Below, in pieces: positions 1-10,707 of a DNA stretch of 64,000 nucleotides. Numbering within the stretch: the first letter of the stretch is position 1; the number at the start of each line of letters is the position of its first letter. The DNA is from Methylococcales bacterium (GTDB lineage: Bacteria > Pseudomonadota > Gammaproteobacteria > Methylococcales > Methylomonadaceae), in contig JAQTUW010000003.1 of the NCBI GenBank assembly GCA_028707085.1, forward strand, positions 1-64,000. Direction: 5' to 3'. The notes below the pieces were generated by a model. It was not told the DNA's origin. It worked only from the letters and a program-made list of their open reading frames with translations, and made no database searches. The translations under genes and the position numbers were made by a program.

Positions 1-929
1 GCGCCTTCAAGATCCCTGACATTGGAAGGGATGCGCTTGGCGATAAAAAAGGCAATTTCCTGCTGCAGATCAACCCCGACCTGCTGGGCTTTTTTGATCA
101 GAATCGCCGTTCTGGTTTCCAGATCCGGCGGTTCGATGGCTACCGGCAGTCCCCAGCCAAAACGGGATTTCAGCCTGTCTTCCAGACCGGATATTTCCTT
201 CGGGTATTTGTCGCAGGTTAAAACCACCTGATGCTTTTGATCCAGAAGATTATTGAAAGTATGGAAAAACTCTTCCTGCGACCGTTCCTTGCCCGCCAGA
301 AACTGGATATCGTCCATCAACAGGATATCGATGCTGCGATAGTATTCCTTAAAATAATTGATGCTGTTTTGCTGTAAGGCTTTCACCATGTCCTGCACAA
401 ATTTTTCCGAGTGCAAATAAACTATATTGGCGTCAGGATTTTTTAATAGCACGGCATTGCCTATGGCATGCATCAAATGCGTTTTGCCCAGCCCCGAACT
501 GCCGTAAATAAATAGCGGATTGTAGACTTTACCGATATTTTCCGAAACGGTGATGGAAGCCGCCCTGGCCAGTTGGTTGGATTTGCCTTCAACAAAACTT
601 TCGAAGGTGAACGCCTTGTTCAAAAAGTTGGGCTGGTTCTTTTTTTGTACCGGATTCCTGCTTAGGATTGGGGCTTTAATGGCCGGCGTTTTTTTGCTGC
701 CTATTTCAAAATGCACTGACAGCGTGGCGTTGGAAAATTCATTGACCGCATCTTCTATAATTGCAAAAAAATGCTGTTTGATATGATCGATAATAAAACG
801 ATTGGGCGCCAGTAATTTTAGTTGGCCGCCGGATTCCACCGCTTGCAGCGGACGTATCCAGGTGCTGAAATCGTTACCGGGAATTTCATGTTCAAGCTTG
901 GAAAGACAATTGTTCCAAATAGCACTCAT
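1..929 (-). CDS. dnaA: Chromosomal replication initiator DnaA (partial, C-terminus outside window)
   Basis: DnaA is the AAA+ ATPase that binds oriC and opens the duplex to start replication. Translating the reverse strand from the ATG at 929 gives about 309 residues before the window edge. They comprise the N-terminal domain (from MSAIWNNCLSKLE), a linker, and the AAA+ core with Walker A (GSSGLGKTH) and Walker B (LLMDDIQFLAGK). The reading is open to base 1, so the C-terminal helix-turn-helix DNA-binding domain is cut off by the window, not by mutation. It is divergent from rdgC across about 140 bp. No convincing cluster of DnaA boxes is visible in that gap. Confidence 0.96.
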   Translation of the reverse strand, partial: MSAIWNNCLSKLEHEIPGNDFSTWIRPLQAVESGGQLKLLAPNRFIIDHIKQHFFAIIEDAVNEFSNATLSVHFEIGSKKTPAIKAPILSRNPVQKKNQPNFLNKAFTFESFVEGKSNQLARAASITVSENIGKVYNPLFIYGSSGLGKTHLMHAIGNAVLLKNPDANIVYLHSEKFVQDMVKALQQNSINYFKEYYRSIDILLMDDIQFLAGKERSQEEFFHTFNNLLDQKHQVVLTCDKYPKEISGLEDRLKSRFGWGLPVAIEPPDLETRTAILIKKAQQVGVDLQQEIAFFIAKRIPSNVRDLEG

Positions 930-1077
930 CGTCTGTGGAAATGGGGATTGAAAGGCGTGCCATTGTAACACATAGCCTCAAGATCATTGTTTATGCCGCG
1001 CTACCGCCATGTAAATCAGTAGTTACTAACAACCTGATAAATTTGCGATAATACGCGGTTTAAAAATGAGTCGTTCC

Positions 1078-1989
1078 ATGTGGTTTAAAAATCTTGCCGT
1101 TTATCGTTTTAACGAACCTTTCAACCTACCTGCCGATCAGGTAGAGCAAAAGCTGCAACAACACCCCTTCCAGCCTTGCGGCGGGCATGATGAATTCAGT
1201 TTCGGCTGGACTGCGCCGTTAGGGAAGAGCACAGATACCCTGCTGCATACCGTTAACGGCTTTATGATGGTGTGCGCAAAAAAAGAAGAAAAAGTGATTC
1301 CGGCATCGGTGATTAACGAAATGCTGCAGGAACGTATTGCCGAAATTGAAGAGCGTGAAGCCCGAAAACTGCCGCAAAAGGAACGCACACGCATCAAGGA
1401 CGAACTGATATTCGAGCTGTTGCCCAGAGCATTTTCCTTTTCCCGCAAAACTTTTGCCTATATTGATAGTCAGGGTGGCTGGCTGGTGGTCGATGCCGCA
1501 TCGCCCAAAAAAGCCGAAGACCTGTTGACGCTGTTGCGCAAATGCCTGGGTTCGCTGCCTGTCACACCGCTGACGACCGAACTTAAACCGAGCGTGGTTA
1601 TGACGCAATGGCTTCTTACGCATAGCGCGCCTAAGGATATTGTGGTCGAGGATGAATGCGAATTGCGTTCACCCGAAGAAGAAGGCGGCATTATTCGCTG
1701 CAAGCGACACGATCTGGCCCTGCCGGAGATCAAAAATCATCTGGATAGCGGCAAACAGGTCATCAAGCTGGCGATGAACTGGGCAGACAGACTGTCTTTT
1801 GTGCTGGATGAGAACCTGTCGGTCAAACGCCTTAAGTTCCTCGATCTTATTCAGGATCAGCTTGCCGACATCGAGGCTTATGACGAGGTTGAACAGTTCG
1901 ATGCCGACTTTTCCATTATGACTGCGGAACTTGCCCGGTTTTTACCACGCTTGCTTGAATTATTTAATGCTGAGGATACTATTAAATGA
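1078..1989 (+). CDS. rdgC: Recombination-associated protein RdgC
   Basis: RdgC is a ring-shaped double-strand DNA-binding protein of the nucleoid that modulates RecA-dependent recombination. The product (303 residues from this start) follows the E. coli protein throughout: WFKNLAVYR at the start, the ICARKEEK-like block (VCAKKEEKVIP), LLPRAFS, and the C-terminal RFDADF-like block (QFDADFSIMTAEL). The ATG at 1078 aligns with the E. coli start MLWFKNL. An in-frame ATG at 1066 would add four residues, and neither start has a strong ribosome-binding site. Its stop overlaps the next start (ATGA at 1986-1989), so the downstream L,D-transpeptidase is probably translationally coupled. Confidence 0.93.
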   Translation: MWFKNLAVYRFNEPFNLPADQVEQKLQQHPFQPCGGHDEFSFGWTAPLGKSTDTLLHTVNGFMMVCAKKEEKVIPASVINEMLQERIAEIEEREARKLPQKERTRIKDELIFELLPRAFSFSRKTFAYIDSQGGWLVVDAASPKKAEDLLTLLRKCLGSLPVTPLTTELKPSVVMTQWLLTHSAPKDIVVEDECELRSPEEEGGIIRCKRHDLALPEIKNHLDSGKQVIKLAMNWADRLSFVLDENLSVKRLKFLDLIQDQLADIEAYDEVEQFDADFSIMTAELARFLPRLLELFNAEDTIK

Positions 1990-2933
1990 AAACCCGATTT
2001 CTTTTCAGCTTACTGCTGGCCATTAGCAGTTCGGCGTCATCGGCGCTGACTTTGCCCGCACCCGACAAACCTGGCGATAGCTTGATCGGGGGGTTTCCGG
2101 TCGCCAGATATGTGGCGGCCAAGGAAGAGGATACCCTGATCGATATAGCTGTTAACAACAAGCTTGGGCAGGATGAAATTGTTCTGGCCAATCCCACCGT
2201 GGATCGCTGGCTGCCTAAAAAAGGCACAGAAGTAAGAATACCGACCAATTTCCTGTTGCCGGATGCGCCGCGCGAGGGCATAGTCATCAATCTGCCGGAA
2301 ATGCGCATTTATTATTATCCGGATGCCAGCAAAGTGGTGACTTATGTCATCGGTATCGGCAGAGTAGATTGGAAAACCCCTTTAGGCAAAACTAAAATTC
2401 TTGATAAAACCGCCAATCCGTCCTGGACGCCACCACCTTCCATTATTGCCGAACATTTGGCCGACGGCGATCCGCTGGAACCCTATTACCCGCCCGGCCC
2501 GGATAACCCTTTGGGCCAGTATGCGTTTCGACTGGGTATTCCCGGTTACCTGATTCACAGCACCAACCGGGTCAATGGCGTCGGCATGCGGGTCAGCCAT
2601 GGCTGCATCCGCATGTATCCTGACGATATTGAACAGTTTTTTTCGATGATCAAGCCCGGCGCTCAGGTTAATATTGTCAATCAACCTATTAAGGTGGGGT
2701 GGTATCACGATACTTTATATTTGGAAACTTATCCGGAACTGGAAGAAAATCCGGTTAGTTTTGAACAGCGCTTACATAATGCGCTGGTTTTAATTGAACG
2801 CGCCAATGGCGGAAAGATGCCGATTATTAAAGGCTCTCTGTTAAAGTCGGCTTTGGAGAAACCAGCCGGCGTACCGCTGGCGATATATCAGCGTCCGGCA
2901 AACAGTACCGCTGTTTCGGCCCCGCCAAACTAA
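1986..2933 (+). CDS. L,D-transpeptidase (YkuD/ErfK family) with LysM-like domain
   Basis: A 315-residue periplasmic enzyme of the family that makes 3-3 peptidoglycan cross-links or attaches Braun lipoprotein to diaminopimelate. Visible parts are a signal peptide (about residues 1-20, ending SSASSA), a LysM-like segment (about 42-88), and a YkuD catalytic domain (about 97-235) with His191 and the SHGCIRM motif holding catalytic Cys207. The order LysM-YkuD and the length match ErfK/YbiS/YcfS-type enzymes, the Lpp-anchoring class in E. coli. The next gene, convergent, encodes an Lpp-like lipoprotein, which makes Lpp attachment the most likely role (inference). The start is fixed by the ATGA overlap with rdgC. 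Confidence 0.9.
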   Translation: MKTRFLFSLLLAISSSASSALTLPAPDKPGDSLIGGFPVARYVAAKEEDTLIDIAVNNKLGQDEIVLANPTVDRWLPKKGTEVRIPTNFLLPDAPREGIVINLPEMRIYYYPDASKVVTYVIGIGRVDWKTPLGKTKILDKTANPSWTPPPSIIAEHLADGDPLEPYYPPGPDNPLGQYAFRLGIPGYLIHSTNRVNGVGMRVSHGCIRMYPDDIEQFFSMIKPGAQVNIVNQPIKVGWYHDTLYLETYPELEENPVSFEQRLHNALVLIERANGGKMPIIKGSLLKSALEKPAGVPLAIYQRPANSTAVSAPPN

Positions 2934-2940
2934 CAGGGTA

Positions 2941-2980
2941 AAAAAAAGCCCGTGAGCTATAAACTCACGGGCTTTTTAAA
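2941..2980. terminator. Bidirectional rho-independent terminator
   Basis: A 10-bp perfect stem (agcccgtgag at 2947-2956 with ctcacgggct at 2964-2973) and a 7-nt loop. It is flanked by an A-run on the left and a T-run on the right, so it can end transcription from both convergent sides: the L,D-transpeptidase on the plus strand and the Lpp-like gene on the minus strand. Confidence 0.85.
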
Positions 2981-3002
2981 ATCAACAAAAAAGCAGGGTT
3001 GC

Positions 3003-3281
3003 TTATTTGTGTTGTGATTTTTTAAACATACGATCCAGTTTGCTGTTTGTGTCTTGCGCGTATTGAGCAGCACGGTTAGCAGCAGCTTCAGCAGCAGAAG
3101 CTTTCGCAGAAGCATCAGCAGCGGCGGCTTTTGCAGAAGCAGCGTCAGAAGCAGCGGTTTGAACTTTGCTTTCCAAAGTACCAACACGCGCATCCAGCGC
3201 ATCCAGATCAGAAGTGCTTGCGCAACCGGTAGCTAAAGCTGCAATTGCAACAACTGCTGATAATTTAATTGCTTTCATCAT
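3003..3281 (-). CDS. Lpp-like (Braun-type) murein lipoprotein
   Basis: A small outer-membrane lipoprotein of 91-92 residues. It has a lipoprotein signal peptide with lipobox LATGC (Cys20 counted from the first ATG), then an Asp/Leu/Val heptad start (TSDLDALDARVGTLESKV), a very Ala-rich helical middle (about 42-76), and a C-terminal end in ...KKSQHK with a terminal lysine. This mirrors E. coli Lpp, which has a coiled-coil helix and a C-terminal Lys used for attachment to peptidoglycan. There are two adjacent ATGs (3281, 3278); AAGGGG lies 6-9 nt upstream. It sits between two L,D-transpeptidase genes. The family name is a strong inference from architecture, since low-complexity helices align poorly. 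Confidence 0.82.
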   Translation of the reverse strand: MMKAIKLSAVVAIAALATGCASTSDLDALDARVGTLESKVQTAASDAASAKAAAADASAKASAAEAAANRAAQYAQDTNSKLDRMFKKSQHK

Positions 3282-3312
3282 GGTTTTCCCCTTGATTGTG
3301 GTTTCAAAAAAT

Positions 3313-3342
3313 ATAAATGAAAAGACGGTGGTAATTGTCCAA
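3313..3342 (-). promoter_or_regulatory. Possible sigma-70 promoter for the Lpp-like gene
   Basis: Read on the minus strand, TTGGAC (3342-3337) and ATTTAT (3318-3313) are separated by 18 nt and lie about 30-60 nt upstream of the start codon. The match is moderate. It is proposed because an abundant lipoprotein needs its own promoter and no other candidate in the 84-bp gap is better. Confidence 0.35.
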
Positions 3343-3365
3343 CATTTTTTGGGTTTTTACCAACA

Positions 3366-3920
3366 TTATTTCACTGTAACGAGCGTCCCTTTTTCTACCC
3401 ACTGACTTAACTGATCAATTTGATCGTTTGTCAGCGCGATACATCCATGCGTCCAGTTCATGGATTTATGGATGGACAAGCTGGCGCTTCCTAAACCATG
3501 AATTCCAATTTGCCCACCTAAATCAGTATCTTGCGGCGGAACTTGTCCGAACATATGGGCTCTGGCAATCGAGTCATAAGTATCGGTATCGATTTTTCCC
3601 TGCTTGAGCGCATTATCGGCATGCTCAATATCAGGATAAGTTAAACCATAAAACGTGCGGAAAGAACTGCTGCGATTAACCCAGCCGATCCTAAAGTTTC
3701 CCAATGGGGTAATATCGTCGCCGCGATGATGTTTTTTGCCTGCGCCGCTACGGCCTATGGCTATATTATTCAGCACAGCCACGGTCTTATCGCCTTTCTT
3801 TACTTCCATACTCAAATTTTTAGTATCTACCAGCAGCCAGACATCCTGATCGGCAAGACAAAAATCCGAGGCAACACACAGGACGAACAGCAAAGCGCCC
3901 AATATTCTTTTCGGCATCAT
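3366..3920 (-). CDS. Short L,D-transpeptidase (YkuD domain) protein
   Basis: A 184-residue secreted protein: signal peptide about 1-23 (ending CLA), then a single YkuD catalytic domain. It contains the upstream histidine (IGIHGLG, His141) and the motif WTHGC (Thr157-His158-Gly159-Cys160), where Thr replaces the more usual Ser before HGC. It has no LysM or other peptidoglycan-binding module, unlike the larger homologue at 1986-2933. Lying 84 bp upstream of and codirectional with the Lpp-like gene, it probably acts on peptidoglycan or on Lpp. Whether it transfers, cross-links or hydrolyses cannot be told from sequence. The start is one of two adjacent ATGs. Confidence 0.85.
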   Translation of the reverse strand: MMPKRILGALLFVLCVASDFCLADQDVWLLVDTKNLSMEVKKGDKTVAVLNNIAIGRSGAGKKHHRGDDITPLGNFRIGWVNRSSSFRTFYGLTYPDIEHADNALKQGKIDTDTYDSIARAHMFGQVPPQDTDLGGQIGIHGLGSASLSIHKSMNWTHGCIALTNDQIDQLSQWVEKGTLVTVK

Positions 3921-3987
3921 AAACAGTCTATAAATAATTAAAAAATTAGTGTAAGTTAGCAGGCTCCAATTGTCGCATTAAGGGTAG

Positions 3988-5625
<1,638 letters not shown>

Positions 5626-5669
5626 TTTAGCCGGAATGGGCCAATCTCCGCACCCTTAGGGCAAAGACA

Positions 5670-5698
5670 AGCGCCCTCTCCTGGCGAGAGAGGGCGCT
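5670..5698. terminator. GC-rich hairpin between convergent genes
   Basis: An 11-bp perfect stem (agcgccctctc with gagagggcgct) and a 7-nt loop lie between pgm and the convergent permease gene. There is no T-run on either side, so it may be a weak or factor-assisted terminator or a small extragenic palindrome. Confidence 0.4.
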
Positions 5699-5716
5699 GC
5701 GCCTGATGGCGGGGAA

Positions 5717-6799
5717 TCAAGCCTCGGCGCCCGATTCCTGCTCCTTGCGAATCAGCCAGTCCAGAATCAGCGCATAACTGGTGGCCAGCAAGGTCGGGCC
5801 GATGAACACGCCGATAAAGCCGAAAGCCAGCAAGCCGCCGAAAATCCCGAACACAATCAGGATAAAAGGCAGCTCCACTTCCCGGCTGATCAGAATGGGC
5901 CGCAACCAGTTGTCGATGGTGCCGACAAACAGCGAGAACCAGACCGCAATAAAAATGGCCCAGCCGGTCTCGCCTTCAACCAGCATCCACACCGAAATAG
6001 GCAACCATAACAGGGTGCCTGCATTGGGTATGATCATCAGAAAGAAGGAAATGACCCCCAATACAAAAGCATAAGGCACACCGGCTATCATCAAGCCCAT
6101 GATGGAAGCCAGGGCCTGTATCAGGGCCGTGCCCAGTATGCCGTAAACCACTGCCCGCAAACTGGAACGGATAATATGCAGGATGCGCTGGGTCTGTTCG
6201 CCGGCCAGCCGCTGGATGGCAATCACCACATGCTGGGCAACCTCTTCGCCGTCCCGGTAAAAAAAGTACAGCACCAGTAGGCTCAGACCCATATGCACCA
6301 GTCCGCTGCCTACCGTAATGCTTTGATCCAGCAGCCAGCCGCTGATGCTCAGCGCATACTGGCGGCCCAGGGTAACCAGACGGGTGGAGTCTTCGCCGAA
6401 TTTCGCCCAGGACTGGCCGGCATACTCACCCACCAGGGGCAGTTTATGCAGCCAGGCCGGCGCAGGCGGCCAATTGTGGGCGGACTCATTCAGCCAGTGC
6501 AGCATATGATGGATGTCGTCGGTAAAACTGAAAGCCGCTGCGACAAACGGCGCCAGCAGCAGAATGCTGATGGGCACCACCATGCAGGTGGCGGCCCAGT
6601 CCGGACTGAGCTGCAAGCTACGCAACTTGGCGTACCAGGGCCAGGTGACATAGCAAAGTATCGCCGCCCATAGCAAATCGAACACAAAAGGTTGCAACAC
6701 CTGATAACAGGCAAACAGCAAGATGACTAAAGCGCTGAGGCTGGCTATTTTTTCGAAACGGAAGTTTGAGGGCAGCATGTTCTGGAATCGGGATAGCAA
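5717..6799 (-). CDS. AI-2E family transporter (PerM/TqsA-like membrane protein)
   Basis: A 360-residue inner-membrane protein of the AI-2E exporter family (PF01594). It shows paired N-terminal membrane segments (about 20-80), a central amphipathic region, and a hydrophobic C-terminal half ending in the family-like block GGLLAFGFIGVFIGPTLLA. Members are assigned autoinducer-2, sodium or other transport; the substrate here cannot be judged. It is a monocistronic gene on the minus strand, divergent from moaB. A second Met eight residues in is an alternative start. Confidence 0.85.
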   Translation of the reverse strand: MLSRFQNMLPSNFRFEKIASLSALVILLFACYQVLQPFVFDLLWAAILCYVTWPWYAKLRSLQLSPDWAATCMVVPISILLLAPFVAAAFSFTDDIHHMLHWLNESAHNWPPAPAWLHKLPLVGEYAGQSWAKFGEDSTRLVTLGRQYALSISGWLLDQSITVGSGLVHMGLSLLVLYFFYRDGEEVAQHVVIAIQRLAGEQTQRILHIIRSSLRAVVYGILGTALIQALASIMGLMIAGVPYAFVLGVISFFLMIIPNAGTLLWLPISVWMLVEGETGWAIFIAVWFSLFVGTIDNWLRPILISREVELPFILIVFGIFGGLLAFGFIGVFIGPTLLATSYALILDWLIRKEQESGAEA

Positions 6800-6967
6800 A
6801 AAAATGTTAGATCAAACATATTAAGCCATAGAGGATGACGATTATATGACGACGACGGATTAAATCCCCGCTTGCTAGTCCGATAGTGAATTCCTTAGAA
6901 TGCCAATAAGGATTTTCCACTGCTGCCAATGCCAGCACCCTGCATTTTTTTTACGGAGCCCGAGCCC

Positions 6968-7489
6968 ATGCCGGAAGACAGACAGTTTATCCCTTTGAAC
7001 ATTGCAGTTTTGACGGTGTCCGATACCCGTACCGAGCTTGACGATGTTTCCGGCCAGACTTTAGCAACCGGACTGATCCAGTCCGGGCATAAGCTTTACC
7101 AAAAAAAAATCGTTGCCGATAGCATTTATCAGATTCGCGCCGTCGTCAGCCCATGGATAGCCGACGCCGAGGTCAACGCCATCCTCATTACCGGCGGCAC
7201 CGGCGTCACCGGCCGGGACGGTACGCCCGAAGCCGTGACCCCATTGCTGGATAAAGTGCTGGACGGCTTTGGCGAAGTTTTCCGCATGATTTCCTATCAG
7301 GACATCAAAAGTTCGACCATGCAGTCGCGAGCAGTGGCCGGGGTGGCGAATGCGACTTATCTGTTTTGCGTGCCCGGCTCCGCTAACGCCTGCCGTACCG
7401 CTTGGGAAGGCCTGATCAAGGATCAGCTCGATTACCGAACCCGGCCCTGTAATCTGGTGCAACTGATGCCGCGGCTGCTGGAAAAATAA
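6968..7489 (+). CDS. moaB: Molybdenum cofactor biosynthesis protein B (MoaB)
   Basis: MoaB/Mog-fold protein of molybdopterin biosynthesis, which adenylylates molybdopterin or is at least associated with that step. The 173-residue product has AVLTVSDTR, the GGTG loop (LITGGTGVTGRDGTPE), the conserved FGEVFRMISYQ block, STMQSRAVAGVAN, and the C-terminal ACRTAWEGLI...LDYRTRPCN, all as in E. coli MoaB. The start at 6968 aligns with the family and follows a GGAG 9 nt upstream; an in-frame ATG at 6929 would add 13 unrelated residues. The stop and the next start share one base (TAATG). Confidence 0.93.
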   Translation: MPEDRQFIPLNIAVLTVSDTRTELDDVSGQTLATGLIQSGHKLYQKKIVADSIYQIRAVVSPWIADAEVNAILITGGTGVTGRDGTPEAVTPLLDKVLDGFGEVFRMISYQDIKSSTMQSRAVAGVANATYLFCVPGSANACRTAWEGLIKDQLDYRTRPCNLVQLMPRLLEK

Positions 7490-7851
7490 TGCGCTCACCT
7501 TTTTTATTTCTGGCCGCGATTGCCGGATTTACCGGCGTGACAATGGGCGCATTCGGCGCCCATGCCTTAAAGGCGGTACTTTCCGAACATCTGATGGATG
7601 TCTACAAAACGGCAGTCAGCTATCAGATGTGGCATGCGCTGGCTCTGGGCCTGATTGCCCTCCTGCCCGCCAGCCGCCGCCTGCACTGGGCCGGATACTT
7701 GCTGGTGACCGGTATTGTGCTGTTTTCCGGCAGCCTTTATTTGCTGGCGATTCTAGACATTGGCTGGCTGGGCATGATCACTCCGCTTGGCGGCTTATCT
7801 TTTTTATTGGCATGGGGATTGCTCGCGTATGAGGCATTCCCAAAAAAATAA
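7489..7851 (+). CDS. DUF423 family small membrane protein
   Basis: A 120-residue protein with four predicted membrane segments (about 5-24, 45-62, 67-88, 94-114). It has the family-typical GAFGAHALK near the N-terminus and TPLGGLSFLLAW near the C-terminus, as in E. coli YgdD. Function is unknown. It is translationally coupled to moaB by a TAATG junction. Confidence 0.88.
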   Translation: MRSPFLFLAAIAGFTGVTMGAFGAHALKAVLSEHLMDVYKTAVSYQMWHALALGLIALLPASRRLHWAGYLLVTGIVLFSGSLYLLAILDIGWLGMITPLGGLSFLLAWGLLAYEAFPKK

Positions 7852-7943
7852 TATCTCCGGAATGGGCAGGGTCGATGCGATTTTGGCATCCACGCCGGTA
7901 GAAGCAATCAATAACCCGTAATTTAACCGAAGAGCAATAAACC

Positions 7944-10589
7944 ATGCGCGATAACACACCGCAACCCGTCTACCTCAAAGACTATACTCCACCGGAATAT
8001 CTGATAGATCACGCCGATCTGAATTTCGATCTCCACGAGCGGAATACGGTAGTACGGTCACAACTGATTATCAAACGGAATCCGCAAAGCGAAGCCAAAT
8101 CGGCCAGCCTGACGCTGTCAGGTGAAAACCTGGAATTGATCTGTATCCGCCTGGATGGCGAGATACTGGACGCCGGCGCATTTACCCTGCAGCCGGAGGC
8201 CATGATCATCCATGCCGTTCCGCAAGACCGAGTGTTTGTCGTCGACATCGAAAACCGCATCAACCCCACAGCCAATACCGCGCTGGAAGGCCTATACCTG
8301 TCCGGCAGCATGTTATGCACGCAATGCGAAGCGGAGGGTTTCAGAAAAATCACCTGGTTTCTGGATCGGCCGGATGTCATGACCCGCTTCAAAACCACGC
8401 TAAGCGCCGACCGGAAACAATACCCGGTTTTGCTGTCCAACGGCAACAAACTGTCCGCCGGCGAACTGGACAACGGCCGGCACTGGGTAAGCTGGGAAGA
8501 TCCATTCGCCAAACCCTGCTATCTGTTTGCGCTGGTGGCCGGACAACTGGAATGCGTAGCGGATGAGTTTGTAACCATAAACGGCCGCCGCATCAGCCTG
8601 CATATTTTTGTGGAGCAGCACAATACCGACAAATGCCAGCATGCCATGCAGTCCCTGAAAAACGCCATGCGCTGGGATGAACAGGTCTATGGTCGCGAGT
8701 ACGATCTAGATCTGTACATGATAGTCGCCGTCGATCATTTCAACATGGGGGCAATGGAAAACAAGGGCCTGAACATCTTCAACACCAAATTCGTACTGGC
8801 CCGTCCCGATACCGCCACCGATAGCGATTATGAGCATATCGCGGGCGTGATTGCCCACGAATATTTCCACAACTGGACAGGAAACCGGGTGACCTGCCGC
8901 GACTGGTTCCAGCTTAGCCTGAAGGAAGGCTTTACGGTTTTTCGCGATCAGGAGTTTAGCGGCGACCAGACATCCAGAGCCGTCAAGCGTATCGAAGATG
9001 TCAACGCCCTCAGAACCCGGCAGTTTGCCGAGGACGCCGGCCCGCTGGCGCATCCTGTCCGCCCCGATGCTTATATAGAAATCAACAACTTCTATACCTT
9101 GACCGTATACGAAAAAGGCGCGGAAGTCGTACGTATGCTGCATACCCTGCTGGGAGCGGAAGGTTTTCGAAAAGGCTGCGACCTGTATTTTGCCCGCCAT
9201 GACGGTCAGGCCGTAACCTGTGAAGACTTTATCAATGCCATGGAAACCGCCAATGGCTTGGAGTTTAACCAGTTCCGGCTCTGGTATTCGCAGGCCGGCA
9301 CCCCGGTTTTAACCGTAGACCAGCATTATGACGCCGCAACCCGGCAATTGCAGGTGCAAATTCGGCAAAGCTGTCCGCCAACCCCCAATCAGCCGGTAAA
9401 ACAGGCTTTGCATATTCCGGTAAGGATAGGTCTGTTGCAGGCGGACGGCTCGCCGGCCCCCATTCAGCTCAATGGCAAGGCCAGCCATGAGGAGGTCGTT
9501 TTAAATGTCACCCAGGCCGAGGAAACCTTTGTATTTGAAAACCTGTCCCAACCGCCGGTCATTTCCATACTCAGAGGGTTTTCCGCTCCGGTGATCGTCA
9601 ACTTTCAGCGTACTGTGGACGAACTGGCATTTTTACTCCGCCATGACAGCGACGGCTTTAACCGCTGGGAAGCCGGGCAACAATTAGCCGTGCAGATCAT
9701 TTTCGGTTTGATTGACGATTTGCAAAACGACAGACCGTTAAAGCCCAGTACCGTAATGACTGAAGCTTACCGCGGCATCTTGGCAGAACAAAACGATGAT
9801 TTGTCCTATCAGGCCATGCTGCTGACCTTACCGGAAGAAAGTTATCTGGCCGGGCAGATGCAGGTTATCGATGTCGACGCCATTCATCAGGCCCGCGAAC
9901 ATCTCAGAAAAACCCTGGCCCAGGCACTGGCGGCGGAGTTCAGGCAGGCATACAAGGCAAACAACCTGGATGAATCCGGCAGTTTCGATGCAAAAGCCGT
10001 CGGCAGACGCCGGCTGAAAAACACCTGCCTGACTTATCTGATAAAACTGGAGACCCAGGAAATTTACCAGCTTTCCGAACAGCAATTCTATGCCGCCGGT
10101 AATATGACCGACCAGATCGCCGCCTTGTCGGTAATCGTCAACAGCCAGCATCCGGCCAAAGCCAGAAGCCTGGACAGCTTTTACCACCAGTGGCGGCGCG
10201 AAGCGCTGGTAATCGATAAATGGTTTGCCTTGCAGGCCGCCAGCAGCATGCCTAACACCATCGCCACCGTACAGTCCCTGTTGCTGCATCCGGCTTTCGA
10301 CCTGAAAACCCCGAACCGGGTGCGGGCGCTGATAGGCGCCTTCAGCCAGTCCAATGCCGTGCATTTCCACGCCAGAACCGGCGAAGGCTACCGCTTCCTG
10401 GCCGATCAGGTACTGGCTCTTAATGCCCTGAATCCGCAAATCGCTTCACGGATGGTAACCGGACTGGCGCAATGGCGGCGATACGACGCAGGACGCCAGA
10501 TTTTGATGAAACAGCAGTTGCAGCGTATTATCGATACGGCGCATCTGTCCAGGGATGTTTATGAAATTGCCAGCAAGAGTTTGGCGTAA
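7944..10589 (+). CDS. pepN: Aminopeptidase N (M1 family)
   Basis: A zinc aminopeptidase that removes N-terminal residues during cytoplasmic peptide turnover. The 881-residue protein has the exopeptidase motif GAMEN (about residue 268) and the zinc site HEYFHNWTGNR (about 304), with the downstream Glu in LKEGFT, in the usual HExxH-(18)-E spacing. Length and the TARFKTT-like N-terminal region (DVMTRFKTTLSADR) fit the E. coli PepN subfamily (DUF3458 C-terminal part). It stands alone between the DUF423 gene and hisB. Confidence 0.95.
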   Translation: MRDNTPQPVYLKDYTPPEYLIDHADLNFDLHERNTVVRSQLIIKRNPQSEAKSASLTLSGENLELICIRLDGEILDAGAFTLQPEAMIIHAVPQDRVFVVDIENRINPTANTALEGLYLSGSMLCTQCEAEGFRKITWFLDRPDVMTRFKTTLSADRKQYPVLLSNGNKLSAGELDNGRHWVSWEDPFAKPCYLFALVAGQLECVADEFVTINGRRISLHIFVEQHNTDKCQHAMQSLKNAMRWDEQVYGREYDLDLYMIVAVDHFNMGAMENKGLNIFNTKFVLARPDTATDSDYEHIAGVIAHEYFHNWTGNRVTCRDWFQLSLKEGFTVFRDQEFSGDQTSRAVKRIEDVNALRTRQFAEDAGPLAHPVRPDAYIEINNFYTLTVYEKGAEVVRMLHTLLGAEGFRKGCDLYFARHDGQAVTCEDFINAMETANGLEFNQFRLWYSQAGTPVLTVDQHYDAATRQLQVQIRQSCPPTPNQPVKQALHIPVRIGLLQADGSPAPIQLNGKASHEEVVLNVTQAEETFVFENLSQPPVISILRGFSAPVIVNFQRTVDELAFLLRHDSDGFNRWEAGQQLAVQIIFGLIDDLQNDRPLKPSTVMTEAYRGILAEQNDDLSYQAMLLTLPEESYLAGQMQVIDVDAIHQAREHLRKTLAQALAAEFRQAYKANNLDESGSFDAKAVGRRRLKNTCLTYLIKLETQEIYQLSEQQFYAAGNMTDQIAALSVIVNSQHPAKARSLDSFYHQWRREALVIDKWFALQAASSMPNTIATVQSLLLHPAFDLKTPNRVRALIGAFSQSNAVHFHARTGEGYRFLADQVLALNALNPQIASRMVTGLAQWRRYDAGRQILMKQQLQRIIDTAHLSRDVYEIASKSLA

Positions 10590-10707
10590 CCGTAACAATC
10601 ACGTAAACTAGCCGGAAAATTATCGTTCATCGGCACGGCCGCTTCCTTCTCCTGTCAGATTCAAGCCGCCAATGCTGATGAGCCACACCCTAACCGCCCG
10701 TATAAGC

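Noticed and set aside
930..1065. Possible DnaA box (tgtggaaat) near the dnaA start
   Set aside because: Only 7 of 9 bases match TGTGGATAA and it is a single copy, so it does not support an origin.
3041..3170. Repetitive gcagcag tract as a tandem repeat or CRISPR-like array
   Set aside because: It is the alanine-codon-rich part of the Lpp-like coding sequence, not a spacer-repeat array.
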